A stretch of DNA of 64,000 bases from Tatumella ptyseos ATCC 33301 (lineage in GTDB: Bacteria; Pseudomonadota; Gammaproteobacteria; Enterobacterales; Enterobacteriaceae): NCBI RefSeq assembly GCF_000735525.1, contig NZ_JMPR01000011.1, forward strand, positions 1 to 64,000, read 5' to 3'. The position numbers and the translations under genes are program-made. Under the pieces are notes generated by a model. That model was not told the origin of the DNA and made no database searches. It saw only the letters and a program-made list of their open reading frames with translations. The stretch's first letter is position 1; each line of letters starts with the position of its first letter. Positions 1 through 9,540 of this stretch are shown here, piece by piece.

Positions 1-88
1 TGTCTGTTATGGAATTTTTATCACATTTTTTATTAAGCATGTCTGCGGGCACCGGGGAAAACCGGGCACCGGCGGCATGAAAAGGCAG

Positions 89-114
89 AGGCCGCCCTGA
101 GGGGCGGCCTTTTT
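89..114 (+). terminator. Rho-independent terminator upstream of the mob locus
   Basis: A GC-rich hairpin (AGGCCGCC paired with GGCGGCCT) is followed by a T run. In E. coli the mobAB genes sit beside the end of an rRNA operon, so this could end an operon lying left of the window. No 5S rRNA is visible here. The rest of 1-310 shows no gene I can recognise. Confidence 0.7.
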
Positions 115-310
115 GCATTCCGGCCGGGAAAAAGGGGCGGAGAGGCTCCGTGAGATCACCGCAGCCTTTAATGTGACCACTGAATGATATGCTGAGTGTT
201 TCCATTGAATTACAACCCGACTCAGGTTCAGCCGTCAGGCTCGTGATTTACTACTATGTCCTGATGCAGTAATCATCGTCTCTGCTGCCAGCAGATCGCA
301 ACAGCCACGA

Positions 311-844
311 TCAAATCCCTTTTTGTGATGGTTGATCATGCTGGCTAAGACACCACTGATGAATAAACTCCGCAATCGATGCCGGCTGATTAATATCAAG
401 CCAGCTTACCGCGAGTCCGTCTGCCGGGGTGTCACTGGCCAGGGCGAGGGTATATTCATCGATTAATGTGTGAGGGGTGCCCGTACATCCGTGTCGCCAG
501 AGTACAATTTTGGGTATAGGCTCCTGCCTGAACCCTTCTACCAGAATAATATCCAGTGTTTCCTGCGACATCTTCTGAGCTAACGCCATTAATTCAGGCG
601 AATTTTCCGGAGTTTCACTGATAAGAGCCCAACGTTCGCGACTTGCGACCAGCACCTGGCTGGCTCCGGCTTTGCGTAGCTCATAACTGTCCTTACCGGG
701 ATAATCAATATCCATCTGATGATGTGTATGCTTTATCAGCCCGGGACGCATACCCTGTTGCTTTAATAACGGGATCAGTTTTTTCAGTAATGTAGTTTTA
801 CCTGTTCCGCTCACGGCAGAAATACCCAGTATTGGTAAACTCAT
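311..844 (-). CDS. mobB: Molybdopterin-guanine dinucleotide biosynthesis adaptor protein MobB
   Basis: A GTP-binding accessory protein of molybdenum cofactor biosynthesis, thought to help MobA attach GMP to molybdopterin. The 177-aa product begins with a P-loop near residues 10-18 (GISAVSGTGKTTLL) and carries a conserved LIKHTHHQMDID segment around residues 36-47, which is typical of MobB. Its start overlaps the mobA stop by 4 nt (ATGA), so the two are translationally coupled as in E. coli. The length is normal for the family and nothing appears damaged. Confidence 0.93.
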   Translation of the reverse strand: MSLPILGISAVSGTGKTTLLKKLIPLLKQQGMRPGLIKHTHHQMDIDYPGKDSYELRKAGASQVLVASRERWALISETPENSPELMALAQKMSQETLDIILVEGFRQEPIPKIVLWRHGCTGTPHTLIDEYTLALASDTPADGLAVSWLDINQPASIAEFIHQWCLSQHDQPSQKGI

Positions 845-1413
845 TGCATTGCCTCACAGGCTTTCAGTTCCTGCTCAGTGTTGATATTCAAAAAAGCCTG
901 CTCCGGATAATCAACAGACACACTCTTTCCATGCTGACGCAGGAATTGTAAGACCCGTCGTTCCCCGGAATCGAGATAAACCTGCAATGATGGAAGCAAT
1001 TGTCGGTTCAGCAGGCAAAAGACCGGATGGTCCCGTTGTGATGAACGGATCCAGCAGGCAGGGGCATGGTCTTTCCCCAGCCATAAGTCCCTGACAAAAA
1101 AGGGAGGAATGAAGGGAGAATCGCAGGAAGAAAATGCAACCCATTCATTTTCTGATTGGGAAAGCCCGCTTAATATCCCGGCCAGTGGCCCCTGAAAGCC
1201 GTTTAAGGTATCAGCGATACACGTATATCCGGATTGTGCATAGATTTCCTGATGTCTGTTAGCGCTGATCAGCAGCGCAGACACCTGTGGTGCAAAGCGA
1301 TTGACCACATGCATAAACAGCGGTTGCTGTTTAAATATTCGTAGTCCTTTATCTTTCCCTCCCATGCGCCTTGCGGCTCCGCCGGCAAGGATGACGCCGG
1401 TAATATTCTTCAT
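841..1413 (-). CDS. mobA: Molybdenum cofactor guanylyltransferase MobA
   Basis: Transfers GMP from GTP to molybdopterin, giving the MGD cofactor used by DMSO-reductase-family enzymes in the cytoplasm. The 190-aa protein has the nucleotidyltransferase signature VILAGGAARRMGGKDKG at residues 7-23 and the FSSCDSPFIPP metal-binding region near residue 95. It is the first gene of the mobAB operon and divergent from yihD. The region 1414-1486 between them must hold both promoters. Confidence 0.95.
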   Translation of the reverse strand: MKNITGVILAGGAARRMGGKDKGLRIFKQQPLFMHVVNRFAPQVSALLISANRHQEIYAQSGYTCIADTLNGFQGPLAGILSGLSQSENEWVAFSSCDSPFIPPFFVRDLWLGKDHAPACWIRSSQRDHPVFCLLNRQLLPSLQVYLDSGERRVLQFLRQHGKSVSVDYPEQAFLNINTEQELKACEAMQ

Positions 1414-1486
1414 ATAACCTCGCTTTTCATGTGGAGATAACCCTGATAATTTAAGGGTTAATTATAACCCCGCAGGGAGTTTTAGG

Positions 1487-1756
1487 ATGAAAGATAAACG
1501 TCTTACCGAAGTTCTTGAGTTACTGTTACCGGCCTGGAGGGAGGTACCGGATCTCAACCTGTTGCAGTTTTTACAACAGCTTGCCGGAGAATCAGGATAC
1601 CGGGGAGATCTTTCGTCACTGCCTGATGATGTACTTATCTACCATCTGAAACTGAGGCAGACCGCTAAGACTGAAGCCATTCCGGGATTGAAAAAAGATT
1701 ATGAGGAGGATTTCAAAACGGCGCTACTGAAAGCCCGCGGTGTTATTAAAGACTAA
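1487..1756 (+). CDS. yihD: YihD family protein
   Basis: An 89-aa acidic cytoplasmic protein of unknown function, conserved across enterobacteria. It is recognised by overall similarity to E. coli YihD, especially the C-terminal stretch [16 protein letters not shown] and the ending KARGVIKD. An AGGGAG-like ribosome binding site lies just upstream (near 1472). It sits between mobA and srkA exactly as in E. coli. No catalytic motif is visible. Confidence 0.9.
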   Translation: MKDKRLTEVLELLLPAWREVPDLNLLQFLQQLAGESGYRGDLSSLPDDVLIYHLKLRQTAKTEAIPGLKKDYEEDFKTALLKARGVIKD

Positions 1757-1812
1757 GCTCGTCAGATAATGGTATTCTTGGGCCAGGTCAGAAGATAGCG
1801 ATATGAATACTT

Positions 1813-2799
1813 ATGAGCGATGCGGCTTTCAATTTTAAAACACTCGATCCGGAGAGCATTCTGGATGTTCTGTGGGATACCGGGATTCGTGTAGACTCGG
1901 GTCTCACTGCCCTGAATAGTTATGAAAACAGGGTATGGCAATTCAGTGATGAAGATAAAAAGCGCTATGTCGCAAAATTTTATCGCCCGCACCGTTGGAA
2001 TGAACAACAATTACTTGAAGAGCATCAGTTTACTCTGGAACTGGCTGCCGGGGATGTTCCTGTCGTCGCACCTCTTTCTTTCGAAGGTAAGACTCTGCAC
2101 CATGCTCATGGCTTCTGGTTTGCTGTCTTTCCTGGCATGGGCGGAAGGGAATATGAAACGGATAATTATGACCAGCTGGAAGCTGTTGGCCGCAGTCTGG
2201 GCAGGCTCCACCAGATAAGCCGGCAGGGAACATTCAGTCATCGACCGGTTATCGGATTACAGGAGTACTTTGCGGAACCCTGTCAGACTGTGGCGGCATC
2301 CCCCCTGATCTCCCCGGCGATAAAACAGGAATTACTTTCTGTTCTTGAAAGGCTGGGTATTACGCTCAGGCAGGCCTGGTATGATATCAGCGCACCCTTA
2401 AGGCTGCATGGTGACTGTCACCCGGGAAATATACTGTGGCGTGACGGGCCGTGCTTTGTGGACTTTGATGATGCCCGTAGTGGTCCCGCGGTGCAGGATT
2501 TATGGATGCTGGTGAATGGTGATCGCCAGGAACAAGCGATCCAGTGGGATATCCTGTTAGAAGCTTACTCAGAATTCAGCGACTTTGATGTTAATGAATT
2601 GAAACTGATTGAACCTTTACGTGTCATGCGCATGGTTTATTATTTAGCATGGATCCTGAAACGCTGGCAGGATCCTGCATTTCCGAGGGCTTTTCCCTGG
2701 ATGGCAGAAGACGATTTCTGGCGCAGGCAGGTGGCTATTTTCTCTGAACAGGAAAAGTTACTCCATCAGCCTGTATCGCCGTTACATTCGCAATTTTGA
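1813..2799 (+). CDS. srkA: Stress response kinase A (YihE/RdoA)
   Basis: An eukaryotic-like Ser/Thr kinase with an APH-type fold that limits cell death under envelope and oxidative stress. The 328-aa length is that of E. coli SrkA. The catalytic loop [12 protein letters not shown] lies near residues 197-208, followed by the metal-binding [11 protein letters not shown]. It is immediately upstream of dsbA; in E. coli the two are co-transcribed and Cpx-controlled. I found no clear Cpx box in the short gap before it. Confidence 0.95.
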   Translation: MSDAAFNFKTLDPESILDVLWDTGIRVDSGLTALNSYENRVWQFSDEDKKRYVAKFYRPHRWNEQQLLEEHQFTLELAAGDVPVVAPLSFEGKTLHHAHGFWFAVFPGMGGREYETDNYDQLEAVGRSLGRLHQISRQGTFSHRPVIGLQEYFAEPCQTVAASPLISPAIKQELLSVLERLGITLRQAWYDISAPLRLHGDCHPGNILWRDGPCFVDFDDARSGPAVQDLWMLVNGDRQEQAIQWDILLEAYSEFSDFDVNELKLIEPLRVMRMVYYLAWILKRWQDPAFPRAFPWMAEDDFWRRQVAIFSEQEKLLHQPVSPLHSQF

Positions 2800-2825
2800 T
2801 TACGTTACCTGGAGTAGTTTATACA

Positions 2826-3458
2826 ATGAAAAAGATCTGGTTCGCGTTAGTTGGTATGATGCTGGTCTTCAGTGCTGCCGCATCTGCATCCTCATTTACT
2901 GAGGGAAAACAATATATCACTCTGGATAAAAGCGTTAATGGTGCGCCTAAAGTGGTTGAGTTCTTTTCGTTCTTTTGCCCTCACTGCTACGATTTCGAGC
3001 GGACTTATCACATCAACCAGGCAGTCATTGATAGCCTGCCTAAAGGTGTACAGTTTACCCGCTACCATGTTGATTTCCTGGGGGGCGATTTTGCTCCGGT
3101 CGTCACTCATGCCTGGGCAGTCGCGATGGCATTAGGCGTAGAAGATAAAGTTGTCGACCCTATCTTTGATGGTTTACAGAAAACACAGACTATTGTTGAC
3201 CCGGCTTCCCTGAAAGCGGTCTTTATCAAAGCCGCAGGTATTTCTTCTGAAGAGTATGATGCCGCCTGGAACAGCTTTGCTGTTAAGGCGTTAGTCAGCC
3301 AGCAGGAAAAAGCAGCCAGTGACTTCAATATCAGTGGTGTCCCTTCTGTATTTGTTGATGGTAAGTACCAGGTGAACAATGCCGGTCTGGATACCAGTTC
3401 AATGAATAACTTTGTTGCCGACTATGTGAACGTCGTCAAATATCTGGTATCGAAATAA
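2826..3458 (+). CDS. dsbA: Thiol:disulfide interchange protein DsbA
   Basis: The periplasmic oxidase that introduces disulfides into exported proteins and is recycled by DsbB. Translation from the ATG at 2826 gives a signal peptide ([10 protein letters not shown]..., likely cleaved after ASA near residue 21). The thioredoxin-fold active site CPHC is at residues 51-54 and the cis-proline loop is GVPSVFV near residue 169. An upstream in-frame extension lacks a signal-like start and is not used. The conserved Cys pair of the DUF943 proteins in this window would be a plausible substrate, by inference. Confidence 0.96.
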   Translation: MKKIWFALVGMMLVFSAAASASSFTEGKQYITLDKSVNGAPKVVEFFSFFCPHCYDFERTYHINQAVIDSLPKGVQFTRYHVDFLGGDFAPVVTHAWAVAMALGVEDKVVDPIFDGLQKTQTIVDPASLKAVFIKAAGISSEEYDAAWNSFAVKALVSQQEKAASDFNISGVPSVFVDGKYQVNNAGLDTSSMNNFVADYVNVVKYLVSK

Positions 3459-3479
3459 CTCTCAGCGATAAGAGCATAG

Positions 3480-3504
3480 CGCCGCGAAAGCGGCGTTTTT
3501 TTTT
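3480..3504 (+). terminator. dsbA terminator
   Basis: A CGCCGC-GAAA-GCGGCG hairpin followed by a run of nine T, 20 nt after the dsbA stop. It is a strong intrinsic terminator for the srkA-dsbA operon. Confidence 0.92.
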
Positions 3505-3680
3505 ATTATAATCAGTGTTAAAAACACTTGTGATAATGAATATCCACAAGATACATATAGCAGCATAACGATAATGATCAATTATAAAAATGCCTATTGA
3601 TATGATTTAAATTGTTTTTTTTATAACTCCCGGAGAGTGTGATTATAATCCCGGATCTGAGTTAAATTTTACGCACAAAG

Positions 3681-3689
3681 TTATCCACA
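3681..3689 (+). promoter_or_regulatory. DnaA box upstream of polA
   Basis: The sequence TTATCCACA is a perfect high-affinity DnaA box, about 127 bp before the polA start. A one-mismatch version (ATATCCACA) lies at 3540-3548. DnaA has been reported to stimulate polA expression in E. coli, so a regulatory role is plausible. The region 3505-3815 is otherwise an AT-rich promoter region; yihF and yihG, present here in E. coli, are absent. Confidence 0.6.
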
Positions 3690-3815
3690 GGAAGATCAGT
3701 GCGATCTATCCGGCAGATAAATAAATTTCGAGGCACGTGTGCGCTTCCGTTCAACATTCTGCCAGTGATGTGGCATCCTTAGTTATTACCAACAGCGAAG
3801 AAGAAATAGCAACCT

Positions 3816-6596
3816 ATGGCTCAAATTGCAGAAAACCCCCTGATTCTGGTAGATGGATCTTCTTACCTCTACCGTGCATATCATGCATTCCCCCCGTTGA
3901 CGAACAGTGCCGGTGAACCAACGGGTGCAATGTACGGTGTTCTGAACATGCTGAAAAGCCTGTTACTTCAATATAAACCCAGCCATGCGGCCGTGGTTTT
4001 TGATGCCAAAGGCAAAACATTTCGTGACGAGCTGTTCGAAGATTATAAATCTCATCGTCCCCCGATGCCTGATGATCTCCGGGCACAGATAGAGCCATTA
4101 CACCAAATGGTTAAAGCGATGGGATGGCCTGTGCTGGTGATCTCCGGGGTTGAAGCAGATGATGTTATCGGGACACTGGCCCGGGAAGCTGATAAACAGG
4201 GGCGTCCGGTCCTCATCAGTACCGGTGATAAAGATATGGCACAGCTGGTTACGCCTAATATCACCCTGATTAATACCATGAACAATACTATCCTCGGCCC
4301 TGAAGAAGTGGCCGGGAAATACGGTATTCCCCCTGAACTCATTATCGATTACCTCGCATTGATGGGAGACTCTTCAGATAATATTCCGGGCGTTCCCGGA
4401 GTGGGTGAAAAAACAGCACAGGCATTGCTTCAGGGGTTAGGAAGCATGGTGACCATCTATGATAACCTGGATAAGGTGGCCAGCCTCTCATTCCGTGGTG
4501 CAAAAACAATGGCTGCCAAACTGGAACAGAATAAGGATGTTGCGTTCCTGTCATATCAGCTGGCGACCATTAAAACCGATGTTGCAGAACTGCCTGGCTG
4601 CGAGGCGCTCGGCGTTAATCCTCCGGATAATGAGGTTCTGCTCTCTCTGTTCAGTCGTTATGAATTTAAGCGCTGGATCAGTGAAGTCGATGATGGCCGT
4701 TGGCTGGATGACAAAAAACCGGCAAAAAAAGTGGCGGAACAGGCACCTGAAGTCACATCTGCGCCTGCTGAGTCGACTCTTTCGACGGAAAACTATGTCA
4801 CTATCCTGGATGAGCAGACCTTTGAGACCTGGCTCGAAAAACTGAATAACTGTGAGTTGTTTGCCTTCGATCTGGAAACAGATTCTCTGGATACATTGTC
4901 GGCCAATATTGTCGGGCTTTCTTTTGCTGTCGCCCCCGGTGAAGCAGCTTACCTGCCGGTGGCTCATGATTATCTCGATGCGCCAGCCCAGCTTGATCGT
5001 AAATATGTTTTAGCGAGGCTGAAAGGGCTGCTGGAAGATGAAAGCCGCAGTAAAGTTGGTCAGAACCTGAAATACGATCGTGGTGTACTGAAGAACTATG
5101 ATATCGAGCTACGGGGTCTTCATTTCGATACCATGCTTGAGTCCTACATTCTGAACAGTGTTGCCGGTAAACATGATATGGATAGCCTGGCCCGGCGCTG
5201 GCTGAACCATAAAACCGTAACGTTTGAAGAAATTGCCGGAAAAGGTAAAAAACAACTGACCTTCAACCAGATTGCGTTGGAACAAGCCAGTGTTTATGCG
5301 GCAGAGGATGCTGATGTTACTCTGCAATTACACCTGAAGTTCTGGCCCTTACTGGAAAAAGAGCCGGGTCCACTGAAAGTATTAAACGGCATTGAGATCC
5401 CGCTGGTTCCGGTATTATCCCGGGTAGAGCGTAATGGTGTGCTTATTGATCCGGCCATGCTGGCAGAGCATTCACGACAACTGACCGCACGTCTGGCAGA
5501 GCTGGAACAGAAAGCCCATGAACTGGCCGGTGAAGCCTTTAACCTGTCATCCCCCAAGCAGTTACAGACAATCCTTTTTGAAAAACAGGGGATTAAACCG
5601 ACGAAAAAAACCCCGGGTGGTGCACCGTCAACCAGTGAAGAAGTCTTAGCGGAACTGGCACTGGATTATCCGTTACCAAAAGTTATTCTGGAGCACCGCG
5701 GACTCTCTAAACTGAAGACAACCTATACCGATAAGTTACCGCAGATGATTAATCCGCTGACGGGGCGCGTACATACCTCTTATCATCAGGCTGTCACTGC
5801 TACCGGGCGTCTGTCGTCGACGGATCCGAACCTGCAAAATATTCCTGTACGTAATGAGGAAGGACGGCGTATTCGTCATGCCTTTATCGCGTCTCAGGGA
5901 CAGAAAATTCTGGCGGCTGACTATTCTCAGATTGAACTGAGGATCATGGCTCATCTGTCACAGGATAGCGGTTTACTGAATGCATTTGCACAGGGTGAAG
6001 ATATTCATAAAGCGACGGCTGCTGAGGTCTTCGGAACTACAGTGGAAAAAGTCAGTGCGGAACAACGCCGGAGCGCGAAAGCGATCAACTTTGGTCTGAT
6101 TTACGGGATGAGTTCTTTCGGCCTTTCACGACAGTTAAATATTGCTCCGGGTGAGGCGAAAAAGTATATGGATCTGTATTTTGAGCGCTACCCGGGTGTA
6201 TTACGCTATATGGAATCTACCCGGCAGAGTGCTGCTGAAAAAGGGTATGTGGAAACGCTGGAAGGGCGGAGACTGTATCTGCCGGATATCAATTCAGGGA
6301 ATGCCATTCGGCGCAAAGCGGCTGAACGTGCGGCGATCAATGCGCCAATGCAGGGGACTGCAGCTGACATCATCAAGCGTGCCATGATTGGCGTCGATGA
6401 CTGGCTGAAGTCACAGGACCCGGCAAAAATCAAAATGATTATGCAGGTTCACGATGAACTGGTTTTTGAAATTGATGCGTCATTAATTGAGATCGCCACC
6501 GGGAAAATCCGGGAGATCATGGAAAGCAGTCTGAAGCTTGATGTACCTCTGCAGGTGGATATCGGTATCGGTGATAACTGGGAACAGGCTCACTAA
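3816..6596 (+). CDS. polA: DNA polymerase I
   Basis: Polymerase for Okazaki-fragment maturation and repair. The 926-aa product has all three domains. They are a 5'-3' exonuclease (residues 1 to about 290), a 3'-5' exonuclease (FDLETDS near residue 352) and the family A polymerase. Polymerase motif A is DYSQIELR (about 701), motif B is [14 protein letters not shown] (about 750) and motif C is QVHDELV (about 875). The size matches E. coli Pol I (928 aa). It is followed by a hairpin and then the DUF3289/DUF943 island, not by spf and engB as in E. coli. Confidence 0.97.
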   Translation: MAQIAENPLILVDGSSYLYRAYHAFPPLTNSAGEPTGAMYGVLNMLKSLLLQYKPSHAAVVFDAKGKTFRDELFEDYKSHRPPMPDDLRAQIEPLHQMVKAMGWPVLVISGVEADDVIGTLAREADKQGRPVLISTGDKDMAQLVTPNITLINTMNNTILGPEEVAGKYGIPPELIIDYLALMGDSSDNIPGVPGVGEKTAQALLQGLGSMVTIYDNLDKVASLSFRGAKTMAAKLEQNKDVAFLSYQLATIKTDVAELPGCEALGVNPPDNEVLLSLFSRYEFKRWISEVDDGRWLDDKKPAKKVAEQAPEVTSAPAESTLSTENYVTILDEQTFETWLEKLNNCELFAFDLETDSLDTLSANIVGLSFAVAPGEAAYLPVAHDYLDAPAQLDRKYVLARLKGLLEDESRSKVGQNLKYDRGVLKNYDIELRGLHFDTMLESYILNSVAGKHDMDSLARRWLNHKTVTFEEIAGKGKKQLTFNQIALEQASVYAAEDADVTLQLHLKFWPLLEKEPGPLKVLNGIEIPLVPVLSRVERNGVLIDPAMLAEHSRQLTARLAELEQKAHELAGEAFNLSSPKQLQTILFEKQGIKPTKKTPGGAPSTSEEVLAELALDYPLPKVILEHRGLSKLKTTYTDKLPQMINPLTGRVHTSYHQAVTATGRLSSTDPNLQNIPVRNEEGRRIRHAFIASQGQKILAADYSQIELRIMAHLSQDSGLLNAFAQGEDIHKATAAEVFGTTVEKVSAEQRRSAKAINFGLIYGMSSFGLSRQLNIAPGEAKKYMDLYFERYPGVLRYMESTRQSAAEKGYVETLEGRRLYLPDINSGNAIRRKAAERAAINAPMQGTAADIIKRAMIGVDDWLKSQDPAKIKMIMQVHDELVFEIDASLIEIATGKIREIMESSLKLDVPLQVDIGIGDNWEQAH

Positions 6597-6606
6597 CAGA
6601 CTAAGA

Positions 6607-6635
6607 GGCTCATGCCCGTCGTGGTGGCATGAGCC
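6607..6635 (+). terminator. Hairpin after polA
   Basis: A perfect 10-bp inverted repeat (GGCTCATGCC / GGCATGAGCC) with a 9-nt loop, 10 nt after the polA stop. There is no strong T run, so termination efficiency is uncertain. No Spot 42 RNA sequence follows it. Confidence 0.5.
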
Positions 6636-6699
6636 ATTATCTGATCCGGTAATTACCGGACATAAGGTATCTTTCGCTAACGTCCGAATGCGTATTCCA

Positions 6700-6732
6700 G
6701 GGGATCTCTGTTGGGGCTTCCATATGGGGTAT
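6700..6732 (-). pseudogene. DUF3289 3'-end remnant A
   Basis: This roughly 30-bp stretch resembles the last codons of the DUF3289 genes (the TNMEATVEI region), with several mismatches. It lies at the polA-side edge of the array and suggests that another copy once lay here. The stretch 6733-6832 shows nothing else recognisable. Confidence 0.4.
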
Positions 6733-6832
6733 AAATAGCCGGAAATCACAATGATTGTATCTTGCTTACTGCGGTGGCAGGTGTTCCGCCGATCGGAAAA
6801 TTCAGGGCTATCGGTATACGGTGGGGTGTGGT

Positions 6833-7297
6833 TTACTCGTCTTTCAGCTTTATGATGTTACCGTCATTTTTCATCAGATATCTTCCATTGTAGACGGTAA
6901 ATATAATTTCTTTGTTCCTGGTGTTCTCGACAGAAAAAACGGAATTTTTATCTATGCAGTTTTCAAGGGTATTCATGTCATTAAAGCAGCGGCGATCATA
7001 CTTCCCTTCTTCTTTATATCCTTCGCCAAAATCCCAAAAACTCACATAAAAATTACCAGAGGATGAAGGATAGGGGATTTTATATTTTATTTTCAATGAG
7101 TCTTTATTTTCCAGCCACCAATTTATCTTTCCTTTATCGGTAAATGGGAAGTTTTTTACCAAGATCTCGCTGAAATTATCCTCCTGATGGACAGCGATAA
7201 TTTTTACCGGTCGTGAGGCCAACCACCAAAAGTAGCCAGTCAACGCGCAGCTGGTTATACCTAGAACAGAAATAATTATTTTTAGTTTATCTTTCAT
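6833..7297 (-). CDS. DUF943 family membrane-anchored protein, copy 1
   Basis: A 154-aa protein with a Lys-rich N-terminus, one hydrophobic helix (about residues 6-27) and a polar remainder, so it is predicted N-in with its bulk in the periplasm. Family features are VxIIAVH after the helix, ILVKNFPFTDKGKINWW (about 46-62), the WDFGxGYKEEGKYDR block, and two conserved Cys (RRCFNDM and ENCID). It has no intact DUF3289 partner, since only a short 3' remnant precedes it. Such an orphan is what a retained immunity gene would look like. The function is not established. Confidence 0.8.
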   Translation of the reverse strand: MKDKLKIIISVLGITSCALTGYFWWLASRPVKIIAVHQEDNFSEILVKNFPFTDKGKINWWLENKDSLKIKYKIPYPSSSGNFYVSFWDFGEGYKEEGKYDRRCFNDMNTLENCIDKNSVFSVENTRNKEIIFTVYNGRYLMKNDGNIIKLKDE

Positions 7298-7300
7298 CGC

Positions 7301-7340
7301 GTCCCCCGTTGATCTCTACAGTGGCTTCCATATTGGTCGT
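7301..7340 (-). pseudogene. DUF3289 3'-end remnant B
   Basis: Read on the minus strand this encodes a DUF3289 C-terminus (about TNMEATVEINGGRDER), in the normal position just before DUF943 copy 1. The sequence then departs abruptly into unrelated DNA (7341-7392). Most of a DUF3289 gene has therefore been deleted between DUF943 copies 1 and 2. Confidence 0.75.
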
Positions 7341-7392
7341 TTTTTAGCGGATCCGGTAAATGTAGTGCTTTCTTCTGCGAGGCAGGAAGGAG

Positions 7393-7857
7393 CTACTCTG
7401 ATTTATTTTTTACTATTTTCCCTTTCTTGTATATCCGGTAGGTTCCGCTATCCAGAGAGATAAAAGTTATTTTTTTATTAAAATTCCTCACAATCATCAG
7501 AGATTTTTTATCAATACAATTTATGGGTGGCTTCATATCAGTAAAGCAGCGCCTGTCATATTTTCCTTCCTCTTTGTAACCATCGCCAAAATCCCAAAAA
7601 ACTATCGAGGAAAACCCATCACTGTCAGGCTTTGGGATATTATATTTTTCTTTCAGTTCAAGGTTTTTTTTAATCCACCAGTCTATTTTTCCCCGATCTG
7701 TAAACGGGAAGTTTTTTACCAGGACAGAGCTGAATTCTCCATCTTCATGGACGGCAACCACTTCTGTAGTACGTAACGGAAACAAGAAAAAATAACCCAT
7801 CAGGACGCAACTCATTGTGAATAATGTACAAAGGAGATTTTTATTTTTAGCTTTCAT
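7393..7857 (-). CDS. DUF943 family membrane-anchored protein, copy 2
   Basis: A 154-aa product with the same architecture as copy 1: a basic N-terminus (MKAKNKN), one transmembrane helix (about residues 9-27), then EVVAVHEDGEF, LVKNFPFTDRGKIDWW and the Cys pair (RRCFTDM, INCIDK). Its start lies inside the end of DUF3289 copy 1 (11-nt overlap, other frame), so the pair is translationally coupled. If DUF3289 is an effector, this is its cognate partner by position. It is clearly diverged from the other DUF943 copies. Confidence 0.82.
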   Translation of the reverse strand: MKAKNKNLLCTLFTMSCVLMGYFFLFPLRTTEVVAVHEDGEFSSVLVKNFPFTDRGKIDWWIKKNLELKEKYNIPKPDSDGFSSIVFWDFGDGYKEEGKYDRRCFTDMKPPINCIDKKSLMIVRNFNKKITFISLDSGTYRIYKKGKIVKNKSE

Positions 7858-8698
7858 TACGCCCCCCGGAAATCTCGACAGTGGCTTCCATGTTGGTCAT
7901 AAATGGCCTGAAGCCGAATTGAGTGTAATGCTGGAGCACAAACCAGATACGAAAGAAATGGAACTGGCTGAACTTTGTTTTCAGTATATCGTCACTATCC
8001 AGACCAAAGTGATCCTGAACTTTGTAATGTACTACTGCCACGAAATGGCCATTATTAATATGCAGTGATCTCAGGGTGATATGGGTTGCCCAGGTATCAT
8101 GAACGGTAACCCCCATGCCGTTAAAGTTGTCTCCGAACCTGTCAAATTTTGGTAATCGCCCCTCAACAATACTTTTTCTCAATTTGTCCTGGTTTACTGC
8201 CGGAAGATACATTTTTTCCCAACTGATACCTGTTCGTAAGGCTTTTAATAACAGGATACGTGTACTGTTTTTCTCCGAAGAGTCCCTGATAATTTGCTCC
8301 GTTAGCGCCCTGTCCAGGGCCATATCCCTGAAGGGGGTACCGTTGCCAGTCTGCATATGGGTGATCATCTTTTCAATCAGATGACGATAGGGGCCGCAGA
8401 AGGAGAACTGGCGGGATAAAAAGCGGAATTCATCGAACAGGATGGCGGCGCACTGCTGGAGGGTGATCTTTTTACCCGGGCCACGCAGATTGCAGCAGAA
8501 TATGGATTGAGGACGATCCATGGAAGAGCGCCGGGTCAGCGTCCAGGGATCTACCTGATCAGAAATATAATCCAGGCCATAGCATGTTCTTAATTGGGCT
8601 TCGGTTAACTCTCCACAGCGCATATCGCCGGCACTATAGTCATCCCTGCGTTTCTGCGTCCTGAAAAGGGTGCAGGGAAGTTGCAGTACATTTATCAT
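7847..8698 (-). CDS. DUF3289 family protein, copy 1
   Basis: A 283-aa soluble protein with no signal peptide or membrane helix. The N-terminus (residues 4-45, LQLPCTLFRTQKRxDDYSA then DMRCGELTEAQL) and the C-terminal domain (about 183-283) are shared by all copies. The C-terminal domain carries KFDRFxDNFNGMG, HDTWAT and VQDHFGLDSDDI (227-238). Residues about 136-182 vary between copies. An AAGGAA ribosome site lies 7 nt before the ATG. The family is described only as a domain of unknown function. Coupling to a membrane-anchored partner and tandem amplification suggest an antagonistic effector, by inference. Confidence 0.82.
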   Translation of the reverse strand: MINVLQLPCTLFRTQKRRDDYSAGDMRCGELTEAQLRTCYGLDYISDQVDPWTLTRRSSMDRPQSIFCCNLRGPGKKITLQQCAAILFDEFRFLSRQFSFCGPYRHLIEKMITHMQTGNGTPFRDMALDRALTEQIIRDSSEKNSTRILLLKALRTGISWEKMYLPAVNQDKLRKSIVEGRLPKFDRFGDNFNGMGVTVHDTWATHITLRSLHINNGHFVAVVHYKVQDHFGLDSDDILKTKFSQFHFFRIWFVLQHYTQFGFRPFMTNMEATVEISGGRNES

Positions 8699-9075
8699 GA
8701 TCTGTTCCTTAGATCGTACTGGCTAAAAAGCAGCCTCTGTATGCAGAGTACTTCGGGCAGCAGGGAAGTACCAGCGCCCGGGGGGAAAATCAGATTCCTG
8801 TCTGATCCGCTATGAATGTTGTCAGTTAGAAATGAAGTAAACCAGGGGTGATGCGTGCTGGCAGATCCTGTGGCTCTTAAGTCGTCAGGGGGGGCGCAGA
8901 AGCGTATACAGCATCAGGCTTTCCCCGGAGTGCCTTTGTTCACATGTCAGCGCCAGCAGTCTGTCTGTGAATTGACGGAGAATACATTCTGTTATTTTGT
9001 TACTTCAGGATGTCTTCGACAGATTTTCGGCAGAACGAGTCACTATATCGCTGACACTGCAACAGGAAGAGCGGT
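8699..9075. other. Repeated inter-pair spacer, copy 1
   Basis: This 377-bp non-coding stretch separates DUF943 copy 3 from DUF3289 copy 1. Closely similar spacers occur at 10382-10762, partly at 12069-12301, and as a truncated form at 13601-13860. The part next to DUF3289 should hold its promoter and ribosome site. Short plus-strand reading frames here are conserved only because the spacer was duplicated. I see no RNA gene. Confidence 0.7.
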
Positions 9076-9540
9076 TTAATCGTCTTTCATTTTTATAATG
9101 TTACCGTCTTTGTTAATAAAATACCTTTCATTATTAGTGGTAAAATACAGGCCCATATTCCTGCCGTAGTTGACAGTAAATAATTTATTCTTTTCTATAC
9201 AATTGGCTGGTGGGTTCATATCATCGAAACAGAGTCTGTCATATTTACCTTCTTCTTTATACCCATCACCAAAATCCCAAAAGATAACAGTAAAAAAACC
9301 ATCAGTGTCAGGCCGGGGGACTCCATACCTGTTTTTAATCATCTTATTTTTTTCCAGCCACCAATTTATTCTCCCTTTATCGGTAAAAGGGAAATGTTTC
9401 ACTAAAATATAACTATGATTACCATTTTCGTGTACAGCGACGATTTCTACCGTACGCAATGACAGCCAGATTACGCTGGCTGATAGCAGGCAGGCGAAGA
9501 ATGACAGCATGAACAGACTTACCTGATAGTTAACTTTCAC
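9076..9540 (-). CDS. DUF943 family membrane-anchored protein, copy 3
   Basis: A 154-aa product with an N-terminal helix (about residues 7-28), then VEIVAVHENGNHSYILVKHF and the Cys pair (RLCFDDM, ANCIEK). From about residue 70 to the end it is almost identical to copy 4, while the first 65 residues, including the membrane helix, differ strongly. This points to gene conversion or domain swapping. It overlaps the end of DUF3289 copy 2 by 11 nt and is its presumed cognate partner. Confidence 0.82.
   Translation of the reverse strand: MKVNYQVSLFMLSFFACLLSASVIWLSLRTVEIVAVHENGNHSYILVKHFPFTDKGRINWWLEKNKMIKNRYGVPRPDTDGFFTVIFWDFGDGYKEEGKYDRLCFDDMNPPANCIEKNKLFTVNYGRNMGLYFTTNNERYFINKDGNIIKMKDD

Noticed and set aside
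1-310. 5S rRNA or tRNA at the left edge
   Set aside because: An rRNA operon adjoins mobAB in E. coli, but no 5S or tRNA sequence is visible, only a terminator.
3814-6749. Minus-strand reading frames opposite polA
   Set aside because: They are antisense shadows of a well-conserved gene, with no ribosome sites or family motifs.
6597-6832. Spot 42 (spf) RNA downstream of polA
   Set aside because: It is expected here from E. coli synteny, but no matching sequence or terminator is present in this gap.
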